Assembly (NCBI RefSeq): GCF_013282805.1
Contig: NZ_CP054038.1
Coordinates: forward strand, 2,604,001 to 2,668,000
From: Microbacterium hominis
Lineage (GTDB): Bacteria > Actinomycetota > Actinomycetes > Actinomycetales > Microbacteriaceae
DNA length: 64,000 bases
Reading direction: 5' to 3'
Part shown: positions 20,159 to 32,420 of the stretch, one piece after another
How the letters are laid out: each line of letters starts with the position of its first letter
How positions within the stretch are numbered: the first letter of the stretch is position 1
Notes under the pieces: generated by a model
Databases searched by the model: none
The model's input: only the letters and a program-made list of their open reading frames with translations
What the model was told of the DNA's origin: nothing
Position numbers and translations under genes: made by a program

Positions 20159-20823
20159 TGGCCGGTCTGCTCCGGATGACGTCGGGGGTGCCTCCGCTCA
20201 CGCCCGACGGCGAACAGGGGCGCGACTGGGCGGAGCGCGAGCTGTCCGACCCGCGGTACGAAGCAGCCCAGCCGACGCTGTTCGACCGCATCGCACGGGC
20301 GATCGGCGAGTTCTTCGAGAACCTCTTCTCCTCTCAGCTGCCGGCCGACTGGGGTCCGACCTTGGCGCTCATCGCCGCCGTCGTCGTGGTCGCGGTCATC
20401 GTCGCGGCGGTCGTGGTGTGGGGCCTGCCGCGCGCGACGCGCCGGGCACCGGCATCCCTCGGCTCGCTCTTCGACGACGCCGACGAGCGATCGGCCGCCG
20501 AATTGCGCCGCGACGCGCAGGCGCACGCCGCACGTGAGGAATGGACGCCCGCGATCGTGCTGCGCTTCCGGGCGCTCGCCCGCGCCGTGCACGAGCGCGG
20601 GATCGTCGACACCCCTCCGGGGACGACCGCGCACGGATTCGCGCGTGCCGCGGCCGCGCCGTTCCCGGCCCACGCCGCGGCGATCGAGCAGGCGGCGGGC
20701 GCCTTCGACGACGTGCGCTACCTCCGCCGGCCCGGCACGGCCGCCGCCTACGAGCGCGTGGCCGCGGCGGACGCGTCCGTGCAGGCCGCGCGCCCGCGGA
20801 TCGCCGACGAGGTGGGCGTGTGA
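20158..20823 (+). CDS. DUF4129 domain membrane protein
   Basis: A 221-residue protein with one central hydrophobic segment (about 65-87). A C-terminal cytosolic DUF4129-like region (about 115-220) has 'DAQAHAAREEWTPAIVLRFRALARAVHERGIVDTPPGTTAHGFARAA', typical of proteins coded next to MoxR/DUF58 genes. Start: ATG 20158 overlaps the previous stop (GTGATG); the GTG at 20155 is an alternative. It is coupled downstream to the DUF4350 gene by a four-base GTGA overlap. Probably part of a membrane-bound MoxR assembly; mechanism unknown. Confidence 0.85.
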   Translation: MAGLLRMTSGVPPLTPDGEQGRDWAERELSDPRYEAAQPTLFDRIARAIGEFFENLFSSQLPADWGPTLALIAAVVVVAVIVAAVVVWGLPRATRRAPASLGSLFDDADERSAAELRRDAQAHAAREEWTPAIVLRFRALARAVHERGIVDTPPGTTAHGFARAAAAPFPAHAAAIEQAAGAFDDVRYLRRPGTAAAYERVAAADASVQAARPRIADEVGV

Positions 20824-22001
20824 GCACCCTCGAACGGGCCCCCGCCGCCACCGGCGCGCGCCGACGACGCGGCGTGATCGGCTGGATCGCCATCGGCGTG
20901 ACGCTGCTGGTCGTCGGCGCCGCGGGGGCGGCCATCGCCGGGCTCGGCCAGTGGGCGCAGCGCGATGCGCTCGACCCGGAGTCGTTCGGCGCCGCCGGCA
21001 CACGTGCGCTCGCGGAGGTTCTGCGCGCGCAGGGCGTCGAGGTGCGCGTCACGCGCCAGCGCGACGAGGCGGTGCGCCTGCTCGGTGCGGAGCGTGCCAC
21101 GCTGGCGCTGGCCGATCCGGCCGCCCTGTCCGATGAGGCTGTGCTCGCGCTGGCCGCGGCGGCCGTCGACACGGTGCTGCTCGACCCCCGCTCGCGCACC
21201 CTCGACCTGCTTCTGCACGCCACCCGCCCCGCCGGCGAGGCGCCCATCGACGTCGTCGACCCGTCGTGCGCACTGCCCGACGCCCGTCGTGCCGGCCCCG
21301 TCGTCCCCGGCGCCGTCTACACGCCCGGCTCTGCGGCGGATGCGGCGTGCTACCCGGTCGGCGACGCCTACGGGCTGGTCGTCTCCGACGACGGCGCCCG
21401 GCGCGTGAGCGCGCTCGACGGACGGGCGATGCTCGCCAACGACCGCCTCGCCGACAACGGCAACGCGGCCCTCGGGGTGAACCTCCTCGGCCGGAATCCG
21501 CTCGTCGTCTGGTACGTCCCGACCCTCGCCGACACCGACATCGCCGACACCGACCCCTCGCTGGGCGATCTCACCCCGCCGTGGGTCAGCCCCGTCATCG
21601 TGCTGGCGCTGGCCGCGGGGCTCGCCGCCGCCATCTGGCGCGGCCGGCGGTTCGGCCCCCTCGTCGCGGAGCGGATGCCGGTCACGGTGCGCGCCTCCGA
21701 GACCACCGAGGGCCGCGCGCGACTGTACGCCCACTCCCGCGACGCGGGGCACGCGGCCGACCAGCTCCGCCTCGCCGCCCTTCCCCGCCTCGCGCGTCTC
21801 CTCGGCCTCAGCGCGAGCGCCTCGGCGGGCGAGATCGCCGATGCCGCCGCCGCCCGCATCGGCGCCGACCGCGGTGCGGTGCGGGGAGTACTGTTCGACA
21901 TCGTGCCCGAGGGCGACGCCGATCTCGTCGCCCTCCACACCCGCCTGCAGGAGCTCGAGCGCGCCGTCGCCCGGGCGGCCCGCCCCGAAAGGACCCCGTG
22001 A
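20820..22001 (+). CDS. DUF4350 domain membrane protein
   Basis: 393 residues. One N-terminal membrane helix (about 19-42) leads into an extracytoplasmic DUF4350 domain ('DPESFGAAGTRALAEVLRAQGVEVRVTRQRDEAV'), which has a GATase-like fold in this family. A second helix (about 260-278, 'WVSPVIVLALAAGLAAAIW') precedes a cytosolic tail. GTG 20820 overlaps the DUF4129 stop and the gene's stop overlaps the MoxR ATG (TGATG). The topology suggests it links an outside domain to the MoxR ATPase inside; that link is inferred from context. Confidence 0.87.
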   Translation: MSTLERAPAATGARRRRGVIGWIAIGVTLLVVGAAGAAIAGLGQWAQRDALDPESFGAAGTRALAEVLRAQGVEVRVTRQRDEAVRLLGAERATLALADPAALSDEAVLALAAAAVDTVLLDPRSRTLDLLLHATRPAGEAPIDVVDPSCALPDARRAGPVVPGAVYTPGSAADAACYPVGDAYGLVVSDDGARRVSALDGRAMLANDRLADNGNAALGVNLLGRNPLVVWYVPTLADTDIADTDPSLGDLTPPWVSPVIVLALAAGLAAAIWRGRRFGPLVAERMPVTVRASETTEGRARLYAHSRDAGHAADQLRLAALPRLARLLGLSASASAGEIADAAAARIGADRGAVRGVLFDIVPEGDADLVALHTRLQELERAVARAARPERTP

Positions 22002-23011
22002 TGACCGACGAGAACGCTGTGCCCGCACACACCGCCGCCCCCGCGGCCGGCGCCGCGACCGACGACGCCCTGAGGGAGTCGATGAACCGCGTGCGCCTCG
22101 AGGTGGGCAAGGCGGTCGTCGGTCAGGACGGCACGGTGACGGGCCTGCTGATCGCCCTCCTCGCCGGCGGTCACGTGCTGCTGGAAGGCGTGCCGGGCGT
22201 CGCGAAGACGCTGCTGGTGCGGGCGCTCAGCACGGCGCTGGGCCTGGACACCAAGCGCATCCAGTTCACGCCCGACCTGATGCCCGGCGATGTGTCGGGA
22301 TCGCTCGTGTACGACGCGCGCACCGGCGAGTTCGAGTTCCGCGAAGGGCCCGTCTTCACCCACATCGTGCTGGCGGACGAGATCAACCGCACCCCGCCGA
22401 AGACCCAGGCCGCCCTGCTGGAGGCCATGGAGGAGCGCCAGGTCTCGACCGACGGCGTCACGCGTCGGCTCCCCGACCCCTTCCTCGTCGCCGCGACCCA
22501 GAACCCGGTCGAGCACGAGGGCACGTACACGCTGCCCGAGGCCCAGCTCGACCGGTTCCTGCTGAAGCTGCTGGTCGAGACGCCCTCGCGCGACGCCGAG
22601 TTCGCGTTGCTGCGCCGCCACGCCGACGGCTTCGACCCGCGCGACCTCGCCGCCGCGGGCCTTGGGCAGGTGGTCAGCGCCGACGAGGTGCGCGCGGCGC
22701 GGCGCGCCGCGGCCGCGGTCGAGGTCTCGGACGACCTGATCGGCTATGTCGTCGACCTCGCGCAGGCGAGCAGGCGCAGCCCCTCGGTGCAGCTCGGCGC
22801 GAGCCCGCGCGCGGCGACCGCGCTGGTGGCGACCGCGAAGGCGTGGGCGTGGCTTGGCGGCTACCCCGCGATCACCCCCGACCACGTGCAGACGATGCTC
22901 GTGCCCACCTGGCGGCACCGCATCCGCCTGCGTCCCGATGCCGAGCTCGAAGGCGTGTCGGTCGACGCGGTTCTGGGCTCGGTCGTGCAGCAGACCCGCG
23001 TGCCGCTGTGA
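22001..23011 (+). CDS. MoxR-family AAA+ ATPase
   Basis: A 336-residue AAA+ chaperone-like ATPase with Walker A GVPGVAKT (63-70), Walker B 'IVLADEINRTPPKTQ' (about 120-134), sensor 1 'LVAATQNP' and sensor 2 'GASPRAATAL'. MoxR proteins act with partner proteins, often VWA- or DUF58-containing, to mature or remodel complexes at the membrane. The DUF58 gene follows 22 bases downstream. Matches MoxR2 (Rv3692) by position in the conserved gene order. Confidence 0.94.
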   Translation: MTDENAVPAHTAAPAAGAATDDALRESMNRVRLEVGKAVVGQDGTVTGLLIALLAGGHVLLEGVPGVAKTLLVRALSTALGLDTKRIQFTPDLMPGDVSGSLVYDARTGEFEFREGPVFTHIVLADEINRTPPKTQAALLEAMEERQVSTDGVTRRLPDPFLVAATQNPVEHEGTYTLPEAQLDRFLLKLLVETPSRDAEFALLRRHADGFDPRDLAAAGLGQVVSADEVRAARRAAAAVEVSDDLIGYVVDLAQASRRSPSVQLGASPRAATALVATAKAWAWLGGYPAITPDHVQTMLVPTWRHRIRLRPDAELEGVSVDAVLGSVVQQTRVPL

Positions 23012-23033
23012 CCTCGTCGAACGCCCCGAGCGC

Positions 23034-24347
23034 ATGTACCTGACCGGCCGCGCCCCCCTGTTCGTCGCCGCCGGCGTGGTGCCGGTGGTGCTGCTGTCGA
23101 CGGCGGGCGTCGACGCGTGGCTCGCCGCCGCCGGCTGGATCGCCCTGTGCGCGGTCGCCTTCGCCCTCGACGCCCTCGCCGCCCCGGATCCGCGGCAGGT
23201 GCGCATCCGGCGCTCGCTGCCCGCGCGCGTCGGCCGGGGCCGCCCGGTGGTCAGCGAAGTGCGCGTGCAGAATCTCGGCGCACGCACGCTGCGGCTGCGG
23301 CTGCGCGACGCCTGGCAGCCCACCGCCGGAGCCCCGGCCGACCGGCCGCGCCTGGTCGTTCCGCCGGGCGAGAGCCGCGCGGCGGCGATCCCGCTCCTGC
23401 CGCGCCGTCGCGGCGAGATCGCGAGCGGGTTCGTCGTGCTCCGCTCCGACGGGCCGGTGCGTCTGGCCGGCCGCCAGGCGCGCATCGCCTCCCGCGGCGC
23501 GGTGCGCGTGCTGCCGCCGTTCACCGCGCGCCGCCATCTCCCCTCGCGGCTGGCGCGGCTGCGCGAGCTCGACGGCAACACGAGCGTGCAGGTGCGCGGT
23601 CAGGGCACGGAGTTCGACAGCCTGCGCGAGTACGTGCGCGGCGATGACGTGCGCTCCATCGACTGGCGCGCCACCGCGCGCGCAGGCAGCACCATGCTGC
23701 GCACGTGGCGGCCCGAACGCGACCGCCACGTCGTGATCGTCGTCGACACCGGGCGCACGGCGGCCGCGCGCGTGGGCGACGGGGTCCGGCTGGATGCCGC
23801 GATGGAGGCCGCGCTCCTCCTCGCCGCCCTCGCCTCGCGCGCCGGCGACCACGTGCACCTCCTGATGTTCGACCGCGTCACCCGCGCGCGGGTGACGCGG
23901 GTGGACGGCGCCGCCCTCCTGCCGGCTCTGGTCGACGCGATGGCGCCCGTCGAGCCCCAGCTGATCGACACCGACTGGGATGCCGCCTTCGCCGCCGCCC
24001 GGCAGCTGAGCTCACGCCCCGCGCTGGTGGTGCTCCTGACCGCACAGGATGCGGCCGAAGCCGCGCGGGGATTCCTCGGCTCACTCCCGGCCCTGGCTGC
24101 CCGCACCCACGTGCTGGTGGGGGCGGTGACCGATGAGGCCGCCGCGGCAGGCGCTCCGGCCTCCGAACGGCCCGATGCCGACGACGTGTACCGGCTCGCC
24201 GCCTACGCGCGCGCCGAGCGCGACGCCGCCACGGTCGCGGCGGCGATCGGACGGGCCGGCGCCGAGGCGATCGCGGGCACGCCCGAGGATCTGCCGCCAC
24301 GGATCGCCGACAGGTATCTCGCGCTGAAGGCGGCCGGCCGGCTCTGA
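23034..24347 (+). CDS. DUF58 domain protein, MoxR partner
   Basis: 437 residues. Two closely spaced hydrophobic segments at the N-terminus (about 8-45), then a beta-rich region. The DUF58 core (about 190-290) has 'GQGTEFDSLREYVRGDDVRSIDWRATAR', and a VWA-like end carries 'HVVIVVDTGRTAAARVG'. The DxSxS metal-binding motif of VWA domains appears degenerate (DTGRT). ATG 23034 is the first plausible start after the MoxR stop. Last gene of the coupled run before the aquaporin/furA-katG interruption. Confidence 0.9.
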   Translation: MYLTGRAPLFVAAGVVPVVLLSTAGVDAWLAAAGWIALCAVAFALDALAAPDPRQVRIRRSLPARVGRGRPVVSEVRVQNLGARTLRLRLRDAWQPTAGAPADRPRLVVPPGESRAAAIPLLPRRRGEIASGFVVLRSDGPVRLAGRQARIASRGAVRVLPPFTARRHLPSRLARLRELDGNTSVQVRGQGTEFDSLREYVRGDDVRSIDWRATARAGSTMLRTWRPERDRHVVIVVDTGRTAAARVGDGVRLDAAMEAALLLAALASRAGDHVHLLMFDRVTRARVTRVDGAALLPALVDAMAPVEPQLIDTDWDAAFAAARQLSSRPALVVLLTAQDAAEAARGFLGSLPALAARTHVLVGAVTDEAAAAGAPASERPDADDVYRLAAYARAERDAATVAAAIGRAGAEAIAGTPEDLPPRIADRYLALKAAGRL

Positions 24348-24449
24348 ACGCGCAGGCACGCGGCGATGACACGTCGATGTCGATCCGTCGCGCCTCCTGA
24401 CGTTGCGCTCCCCCTCCCGCTACTCTCTGGCCGAGGAAAGGAGTCCGCC

Positions 24450-25238
24450 ATGACGGATACCACCACCGAGCCCAAGATGGCGACCAAGCTCATCGCCGAG
24501 GCGTTCGGAACCCTGCTGCTCGTCTTCGGCGGCGTCGGCACCGCGCTGATCGCCTCCGCGTTCCCCTACGACGACGCGGCCAATCCACTCGGCGTGGGCT
24601 TCGTCGGCGTCGCGCTCGCCTTCGGGCTGACCGTCGTCGTCGGCGCCTACGCGTGGGGCCCGGTATCGGGCGGTCACTTCAATCCCGCCATCACGCTCGG
24701 ACTCGCGGCATCCGGCCGGTTCCCGTGGAAGGACACGATCGGCTACATCATCGCGCAGCTGATCGGCGGGGTGGTCGCGACGACCCTCATCGTGCTGATC
24801 GGGGTCTTCGGCCCCGACGGCTGGCTCTCCAGCGCCCAAGACGGCGGCTTCGCCTCAAACGGCTTCGACGCGCTCTCGCCCGGGGGCTTCGGGCTCGGCG
24901 CGGCCATCGTGGCGGAGATCCTGCTGACCGCGATCTTCGTGCTCATCATCCTGGGCGTGACCCACCCCACCCGCGGGAACGCGCTGCTCGCGCCGCTGGC
25001 GATCGGCCTGACGCTGACCCTCATCCACCTCATCTCGATCCCGATCGACAACACGTCGGTGAACCCCGCGCGGTCGCTCGCCGCCGCGATCTACGGCGGT
25101 CCCGAGCCGCTGGCCCAGCTGTGGGTGTTCATCGTCTTCCCGATCGTCGGCGGTCTCATCGCCGGCTGGGTGCACCGGGCGCTCCTGGAGAAGACCCCCG
25201 CTCCGCCCGCCGAGGAGACCGCGCGCGTCGAGCCCTGA
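24450..25238 (+). CDS. MIP-family channel, aquaporin Z-like
   Basis: A 262-residue channel with six membrane helices and both half-helix NPA motifs (HFNPAIT at 78-80 and SVNPARS at 205-207, followed by selectivity-filter R208). Spacing and the absence of the glycerol-facilitator aspartate after the second NPA (NPARS rather than NPARD) point to a water channel rather than a glycerol facilitator. GAGGAAAGGAG lies seven bases before the ATG. TACTCT at 24421-24426 may be the -10 box. Its own strong terminator follows. It sits inside a gene order that is otherwise conserved (see findings). Confidence 0.94.
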   Translation: MTDTTTEPKMATKLIAEAFGTLLLVFGGVGTALIASAFPYDDAANPLGVGFVGVALAFGLTVVVGAYAWGPVSGGHFNPAITLGLAASGRFPWKDTIGYIIAQLIGGVVATTLIVLIGVFGPDGWLSSAQDGGFASNGFDALSPGGFGLGAAIVAEILLTAIFVLIILGVTHPTRGNALLAPLAIGLTLTLIHLISIPIDNTSVNPARSLAAAIYGGPEPLAQLWVFIVFPIVGGLIAGWVHRALLEKTPAPPAEETARVEP

Positions 25239-25259
25239 CCGCCGCGTCCCCCGCGAACG

Positions 25260-25293
25260 GAAGCGGCCCGCCCCCTCGGGGACGGGCCGCTTC
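25260..25293. terminator. bidirectional terminator between aquaporin and katG
   Basis: An 11-bp perfect stem (25260-25270 with 25283-25293, GAAGCGGCCCG and complement) with an inner CCCC/GGGG extension across one bulged A. It lies 22 bases past the aquaporin stop and 21 bases past the katG stop on the other strand, so it serves both convergent genes. Confidence 0.85.
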
Positions 25294-25313
25294 GTGCATC
25301 GCGGTGACGCGGG

Positions 25314-28104
<2,791 letters not shown>

Positions 28105-28111
28105 GCCCTCC

Positions 28112-28117
28112 ACCTTA
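28112..28117 (-). promoter_or_regulatory. -10 box of furA-katG promoter
   Basis: TAAGGT on the minus strand, seven bases before GTG 28104. The -35 region falls inside the 23-base palindrome. Confidence 0.5.
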
Positions 28118-28120
28118 CCC

Positions 28121-28143
28121 TTGTTTTGATTGAATCAAAACAA
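28121..28143. promoter_or_regulatory. perfect 23-bp palindrome, FurA operator
   Basis: Two perfect 11-base arms (TTGTTTTGATT and its complement) flank a single central base. It is strikingly AT-rich in a GC-rich setting and lies 17-39 bases before the furA start. The 7-1-7 core resembles Fur/PerR-class boxes, and mycobacterial FurA is known to bind an AT-rich site at this place. Binding should block the furA-katG promoter. Confidence 0.85.
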
Positions 28144-28154
28144 CAGGCGAATGG

Positions 28155-29150
28155 CTATCCGGAGACCAGCGTGGCCGCCCCCGTCTCGAATTCGGTGAGG
28201 TCGCCGGTCTCGCCGCGGCGGTGCGCGCGGCCGCCGATGAGCACCATGTAGACCACGAAGGCGCCGAGTGCGAGCGCGCCGATGCCGATCTTGACCGGCC
28301 ACGGCCACGGCTGCGCGGTGACGAACCCCTCGATGAGCCCGGCCGCCGCGAGGGCGATCACGAGCCCGATCGCCACCGTCGCCAGCGACCTCCCGGCCGC
28401 CGCCAAGGCCGCACCGCGGGTGCGCGGCCCCGGTGCCACCCACGCCCAGAAGATGTGGAGTCCGGCCGCCGCGGCCGTGAAGACACAGGTCAGCTCGAGC
28501 AGGCCGTGCGGAAGGATGTAGAGCACGAACACATCGCCACGCCCGAAGGCGAGCATGACGGCCGCAGCCGTCCCGACGCCGACCGCGTTCTGCACCAGCA
28601 CCATGAGCGGCCATACGCCGGTGACCCCGAACAGCACGCACTGGGCGGCGATCCACGCGTTGTTGGTCCACACGGTGCCGGCGAACACGGCCGCCGGGTT
28701 CTCGCTGTAGTACTCGGTGAACTCGTTCTGCGCGTACTGCTCCAGCGCGGCCCTCGGGCCGAGACTCGCCACGAGAGCCGCGTCGCCCGACACCCACAGG
28801 GCGACGGTGGTCGCCACGACCACGAACGCGACCGCGATCACGAGCGTCGTCCACCGGAGGCGGTACAGTGCCGCCGGAAGCTGCCGCACGAAGAACCGCG
28901 GCACCTGCCGCAGCACGTTCTCCGGCCCGCCGGTCAGGCGCAGGCGCGCGCGGGCGAGCATGGTCGACACGTGATCGCCCTGCACGGAGCGGCCCGCCGA
29001 GCTCTTCGCGTCGGCGAGATCGGCCGACGCGGCGCGGTAGCGCACCACCAGCTCGTCCACCTCGGCGCCGGTGAGCCGACGCTCGCGGCTGAGCTCGTCC
29101 AGCCGCTCCCACTCCCCACGCCGGGCGGCCGTGAGTGCGTCGAGGTCCAT
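28155..29150 (-). CDS. SpoIIM-like (stage II sporulation protein M family) membrane protein
   Basis: 331 residues. A polar N-terminal helical region (about 1-100, 'DLDALTAARRGEWERLDELSRERRLTGAEVDELVVRYRAASADLADAKS') leads into about six membrane helices (from 'LRWTTLVIAVAFVVVATTVALWV' on) with 'NNAWIAAQCVLFGVTGV' and 'HGLLELT', typical of the SpoIIM/DUF95 family. The host type does not sporulate, so a general membrane role is likely. ATG 29150 is chosen because TACAGT lies seven bases upstream. Divergent from the RDD gene with only 16 bases between starts. Same place and orientation as Rv3694c in mycobacteria. Confidence 0.88.
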   Translation of the reverse strand: MDLDALTAARRGEWERLDELSRERRLTGAEVDELVVRYRAASADLADAKSSAGRSVQGDHVSTMLARARLRLTGGPENVLRQVPRFFVRQLPAALYRLRWTTLVIAVAFVVVATTVALWVSGDAALVASLGPRAALEQYAQNEFTEYYSENPAAVFAGTVWTNNAWIAAQCVLFGVTGVWPLMVLVQNAVGVGTAAAVMLAFGRGDVFVLYILPHGLLELTCVFTAAAAGLHIFWAWVAPGPRTRGAALAAAGRSLATVAIGLVIALAAAGLIEGFVTAQPWPWPVKIGIGALALGAFVVYMVLIGGRAHRRGETGDLTEFETGAATLVSG

Positions 29151-29157
29151 GTGCTTC

Positions 29158-29163
29158 ACTGTA
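29158..29163 (-). promoter_or_regulatory. -10 box of leaderless promoter for the SpoIIM-like gene
   Basis: TACAGT on the minus strand ends seven bases before ATG 29150. It lies in the 16-base gap before the divergent RDD gene. Confidence 0.45.
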
Positions 29164-29166
29164 CCC

Positions 29167-30021
29167 ATGCCCGATGGACCGGCCCCCGCGCCCCGTGCGG
29201 TCGACATCCATCAGGACGAGGTGCTCACCGGCGAGGCGGTCGCGCTCGACGTGCAGCCGGTGGGATTCTTCCTGCGCGCCCTCGGCACACTGCTCGACAT
29301 GCTGCTCGGGGTCGCGGTGTTCGTGCTGTTCGGGCTGCTGGCCACCTGGCTGCTCGGCGAGAGCCTGCTCGACGGCGCGGTGCTGCCCATCCTCACGATC
29401 GCGGTCGTCGTGATCGTGACGATCGTCGTGCCCACCGCGGTGGAGACCGCCTCGCGCGGACGCAGTCTCGGCCGGCTGGCGGTCGGCGGCCGCATCGTGC
29501 GCACCGACGGCGGCGCCGCGGGATTCCGTCACGCCTTCATCCGGGCTCTCGTCGGCGTGTTCGAGCTGTGGCTCACCTTCGGCGCCGTCGCCGCGCTCGT
29601 GGGCGCGTTCACGCCGCGCGCGCAGCGCCTGGGCGACCTGCTGGCCGGCACCTACAGCGAGCGCACGCGCACACCGCGACTGCCTGCCCCGCCGGGGGGC
29701 GTCCCCTCGGAGCTGGTGGCGTGGGCGGCGACGGCAGATGTCGCGCGCCTTCCCGACCGCCTCGCGCGGCGCATCTCGCGCTTCGGCGCGTCGGCGGCGA
29801 ACCTCGACCCCGTGGCGCGGCGACGGCTCGCGCTCGCGCTGGCCGAGGAGACCGCGGCGCACGTCTCGCCCGTGCCGGAGGTCGACGCGGAGACGTTCCT
29901 GCTCGGGGTCGCCGCCGTCCGCCGTGATCGCGAGCTGCGCGCCCTCGCACTCGAGGCGGCGCGCGTGGATGCGCTCACCGCCACGGCCGCTGCGGGCACC
30001 CGCGGGTTCCCGCGGCGCTGA
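29167..30021 (+). CDS. RDD-family membrane protein
   Basis: 284 residues. The RDD domain (about 25-165) has the family residues 'FFLRALGTLLDMLLGVAVF' (R, D), 'SRGRSLGRLAVGGRIVRTDGG' and 'TPRAQRLGDLLAGTYSERT'. A cytosolic helical C-terminal extension follows (about 180-284, rich in Arg and Ala). ATG 29167 is chosen; no clear ribosome site, and the 5' region is shared with the divergent SpoIIM-like gene. Same place as Rv3695. Substrate or role of RDD proteins is poorly known; transport of small solutes has been proposed for some. Confidence 0.88.
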   Translation: MPDGPAPAPRAVDIHQDEVLTGEAVALDVQPVGFFLRALGTLLDMLLGVAVFVLFGLLATWLLGESLLDGAVLPILTIAVVVIVTIVVPTAVETASRGRSLGRLAVGGRIVRTDGGAAGFRHAFIRALVGVFELWLTFGAVAALVGAFTPRAQRLGDLLAGTYSERTRTPRLPAPPGGVPSELVAWAATADVARLPDRLARRISRFGASAANLDPVARRRLALALAEETAAHVSPVPEVDAETFLLGVAAVRRDRELRALALEAARVDALTATAAAGTRGFPRR

Positions 30022-30040
30022 GGCGCTCCGGCTCCCACAG

Positions 30041-30054
30041 CCGGGCGCGCCCGG
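30041..30054. terminator. GC palindrome between convergent RDD and ahcY genes
   Basis: A perfect 14-base palindrome (CCGGGCGCGCCCGG) in a 66-base gap between converging genes. It may form a short hairpin; weak evidence. Confidence 0.3.
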
Positions 30055-30087
30055 TCGGCGACGCGGCGGACCCGCGTGCGACGCGCG

Positions 30088-31566
<1,479 letters not shown>

Positions 31567-31612
31567 CCCGCCATTGTCCCACCCGCCCGCCGCGCGCGGG
31601 GAATCGAGCGCG

Positions 31613-31819
31613 TCAGACCCGGAGGGTCTCATGGCGCACGACCACCCAGCCGCGCGGCACCGACAGTCGATCGGTGTGGATCGCGCACAGGTCGTGGGCG
31701 TGGGGATCGCCCTCGCGGCCGAGCGGGCCGAGAGCGGCCATCTGGTCGCCATAGTCGTACGTGAGGGTCGACACCGCCTCGCGGGCGCACCCGACCTTGG
31801 AGCAGAGTCTCTCGCGCAT
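31613..31819 (-). CDS. DUF3499 family small protein
   Basis: A 68-residue protein matching the actinobacterial DUF3499 pattern: '[30 protein letters not shown]' and '[23 protein letters not shown]'. Three cysteines (C5, C10 and the one in LCAIH) with a histidine could bind zinc. ATG 31819 is chosen from the family start and a TACGGT -10-like box seven bases upstream. Divergent from the metallopeptidase-family gene, as Rv3258c and Rv3259 are. Function unknown. Confidence 0.9.
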   Translation of the reverse strand: MRERLCSKVGCAREAVSTLTYDYGDQMAALGPLGREGDPHAHDLCAIHTDRLSVPRGWVVVRHETLRV

Positions 31820-31826
31820 CGCCCCC

Positions 31827-31832
31827 ACCGTA
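31827..31832 (-). promoter_or_regulatory. -10 box of leaderless promoter for the DUF3499 gene
   Basis: TACGGT on the minus strand, seven bases before ATG 31819. The intervening GGGGGCG could also act as a ribosome site, so the leaderless reading is tentative. Confidence 0.4.
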
Positions 31833-31911
31833 CCGATGCCGGAACGCCGATCCGGGATGCCGCGCCGCGGCGCGTCCCGCCATGTCCGGCATCGCCCTCG
31901 GCGCACGCGCC

Positions 31912-31917
31912 TAGGAT
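31912..31917 (+). promoter_or_regulatory. -10 box of leaderless promoter for the zincin-family gene
   Basis: TAGGAT, seven bases before ATG 31925, identical in sequence and spacing to the box before 11472. Confidence 0.55.
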
Positions 31918-31924
31918 GGTGCGC

Positions 31925-32371
31925 ATGGCGTGGCGCAAGACCAGGAGCACCGATCGGGGACGGGCGCCACGACGACCGGCGCGGCACGGCCGCCACGGCA
32001 GAGAAGGCCGCAGCCCCGTGGTGCGGCCCCCGCTGCCGCCGCTGGAGACCCGCATGGAGCGCTTCGACATCGCCGTGGGGACGACCGCCGAGTTCCTGCG
32101 GTCGGCGTGGCCCGAGCTGCGCGAGGTGAGCTTCGAGATCGCCGAGATGCCCGGAGCCGCCGATGCCGACGGCATCCCCCGGTGGAGCGTGCACGCCGAC
32201 GCGAAGCGGATCGTGCTGTACCGCATGCCCATCGAGCGGCTCAGCCACCTGCACCGCAACGACGACTTCCACCGCCGCATGATGATCGAGAGCTGCGTGT
32301 TCCGTGCGGCCGCCGAATACCTGGACCGCGACCCATGGGACCTCGGCCCCGAGCGCTTCCGGTTCTTCTGA
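31925..32371 (+). CDS. metallopeptidase-family (zincin-like) protein lacking HExxH
   Basis: 148 residues. After a very basic N-terminus ([25 protein letters not shown]) comes a compact domain '[34 protein letters not shown]', then '[51 protein letters not shown]'. The layout is that of the actinobacterial relatives of the minimal zincin family (PF06262; Rv3259 position). The usual HExxHxxG zinc motif is replaced here by '[13 protein letters not shown]', so protease activity is unlikely. Role unknown. Confidence 0.8.
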   Translation: MAWRKTRSTDRGRAPRRPARHGRHGREGRSPVVRPPLPPLETRMERFDIAVGTTAEFLRSAWPELREVSFEIAEMPGAADADGIPRWSVHADAKRIVLYRMPIERLSHLHRNDDFHRRMMIESCVFRAAAEYLDRDPWDLGPERFRFF

Positions 32372-32420
32372 GGCCGCCCCGTCGCATCCCGGCCGCGACC
32401 GCACGGCGCGCGGGCCGCCC

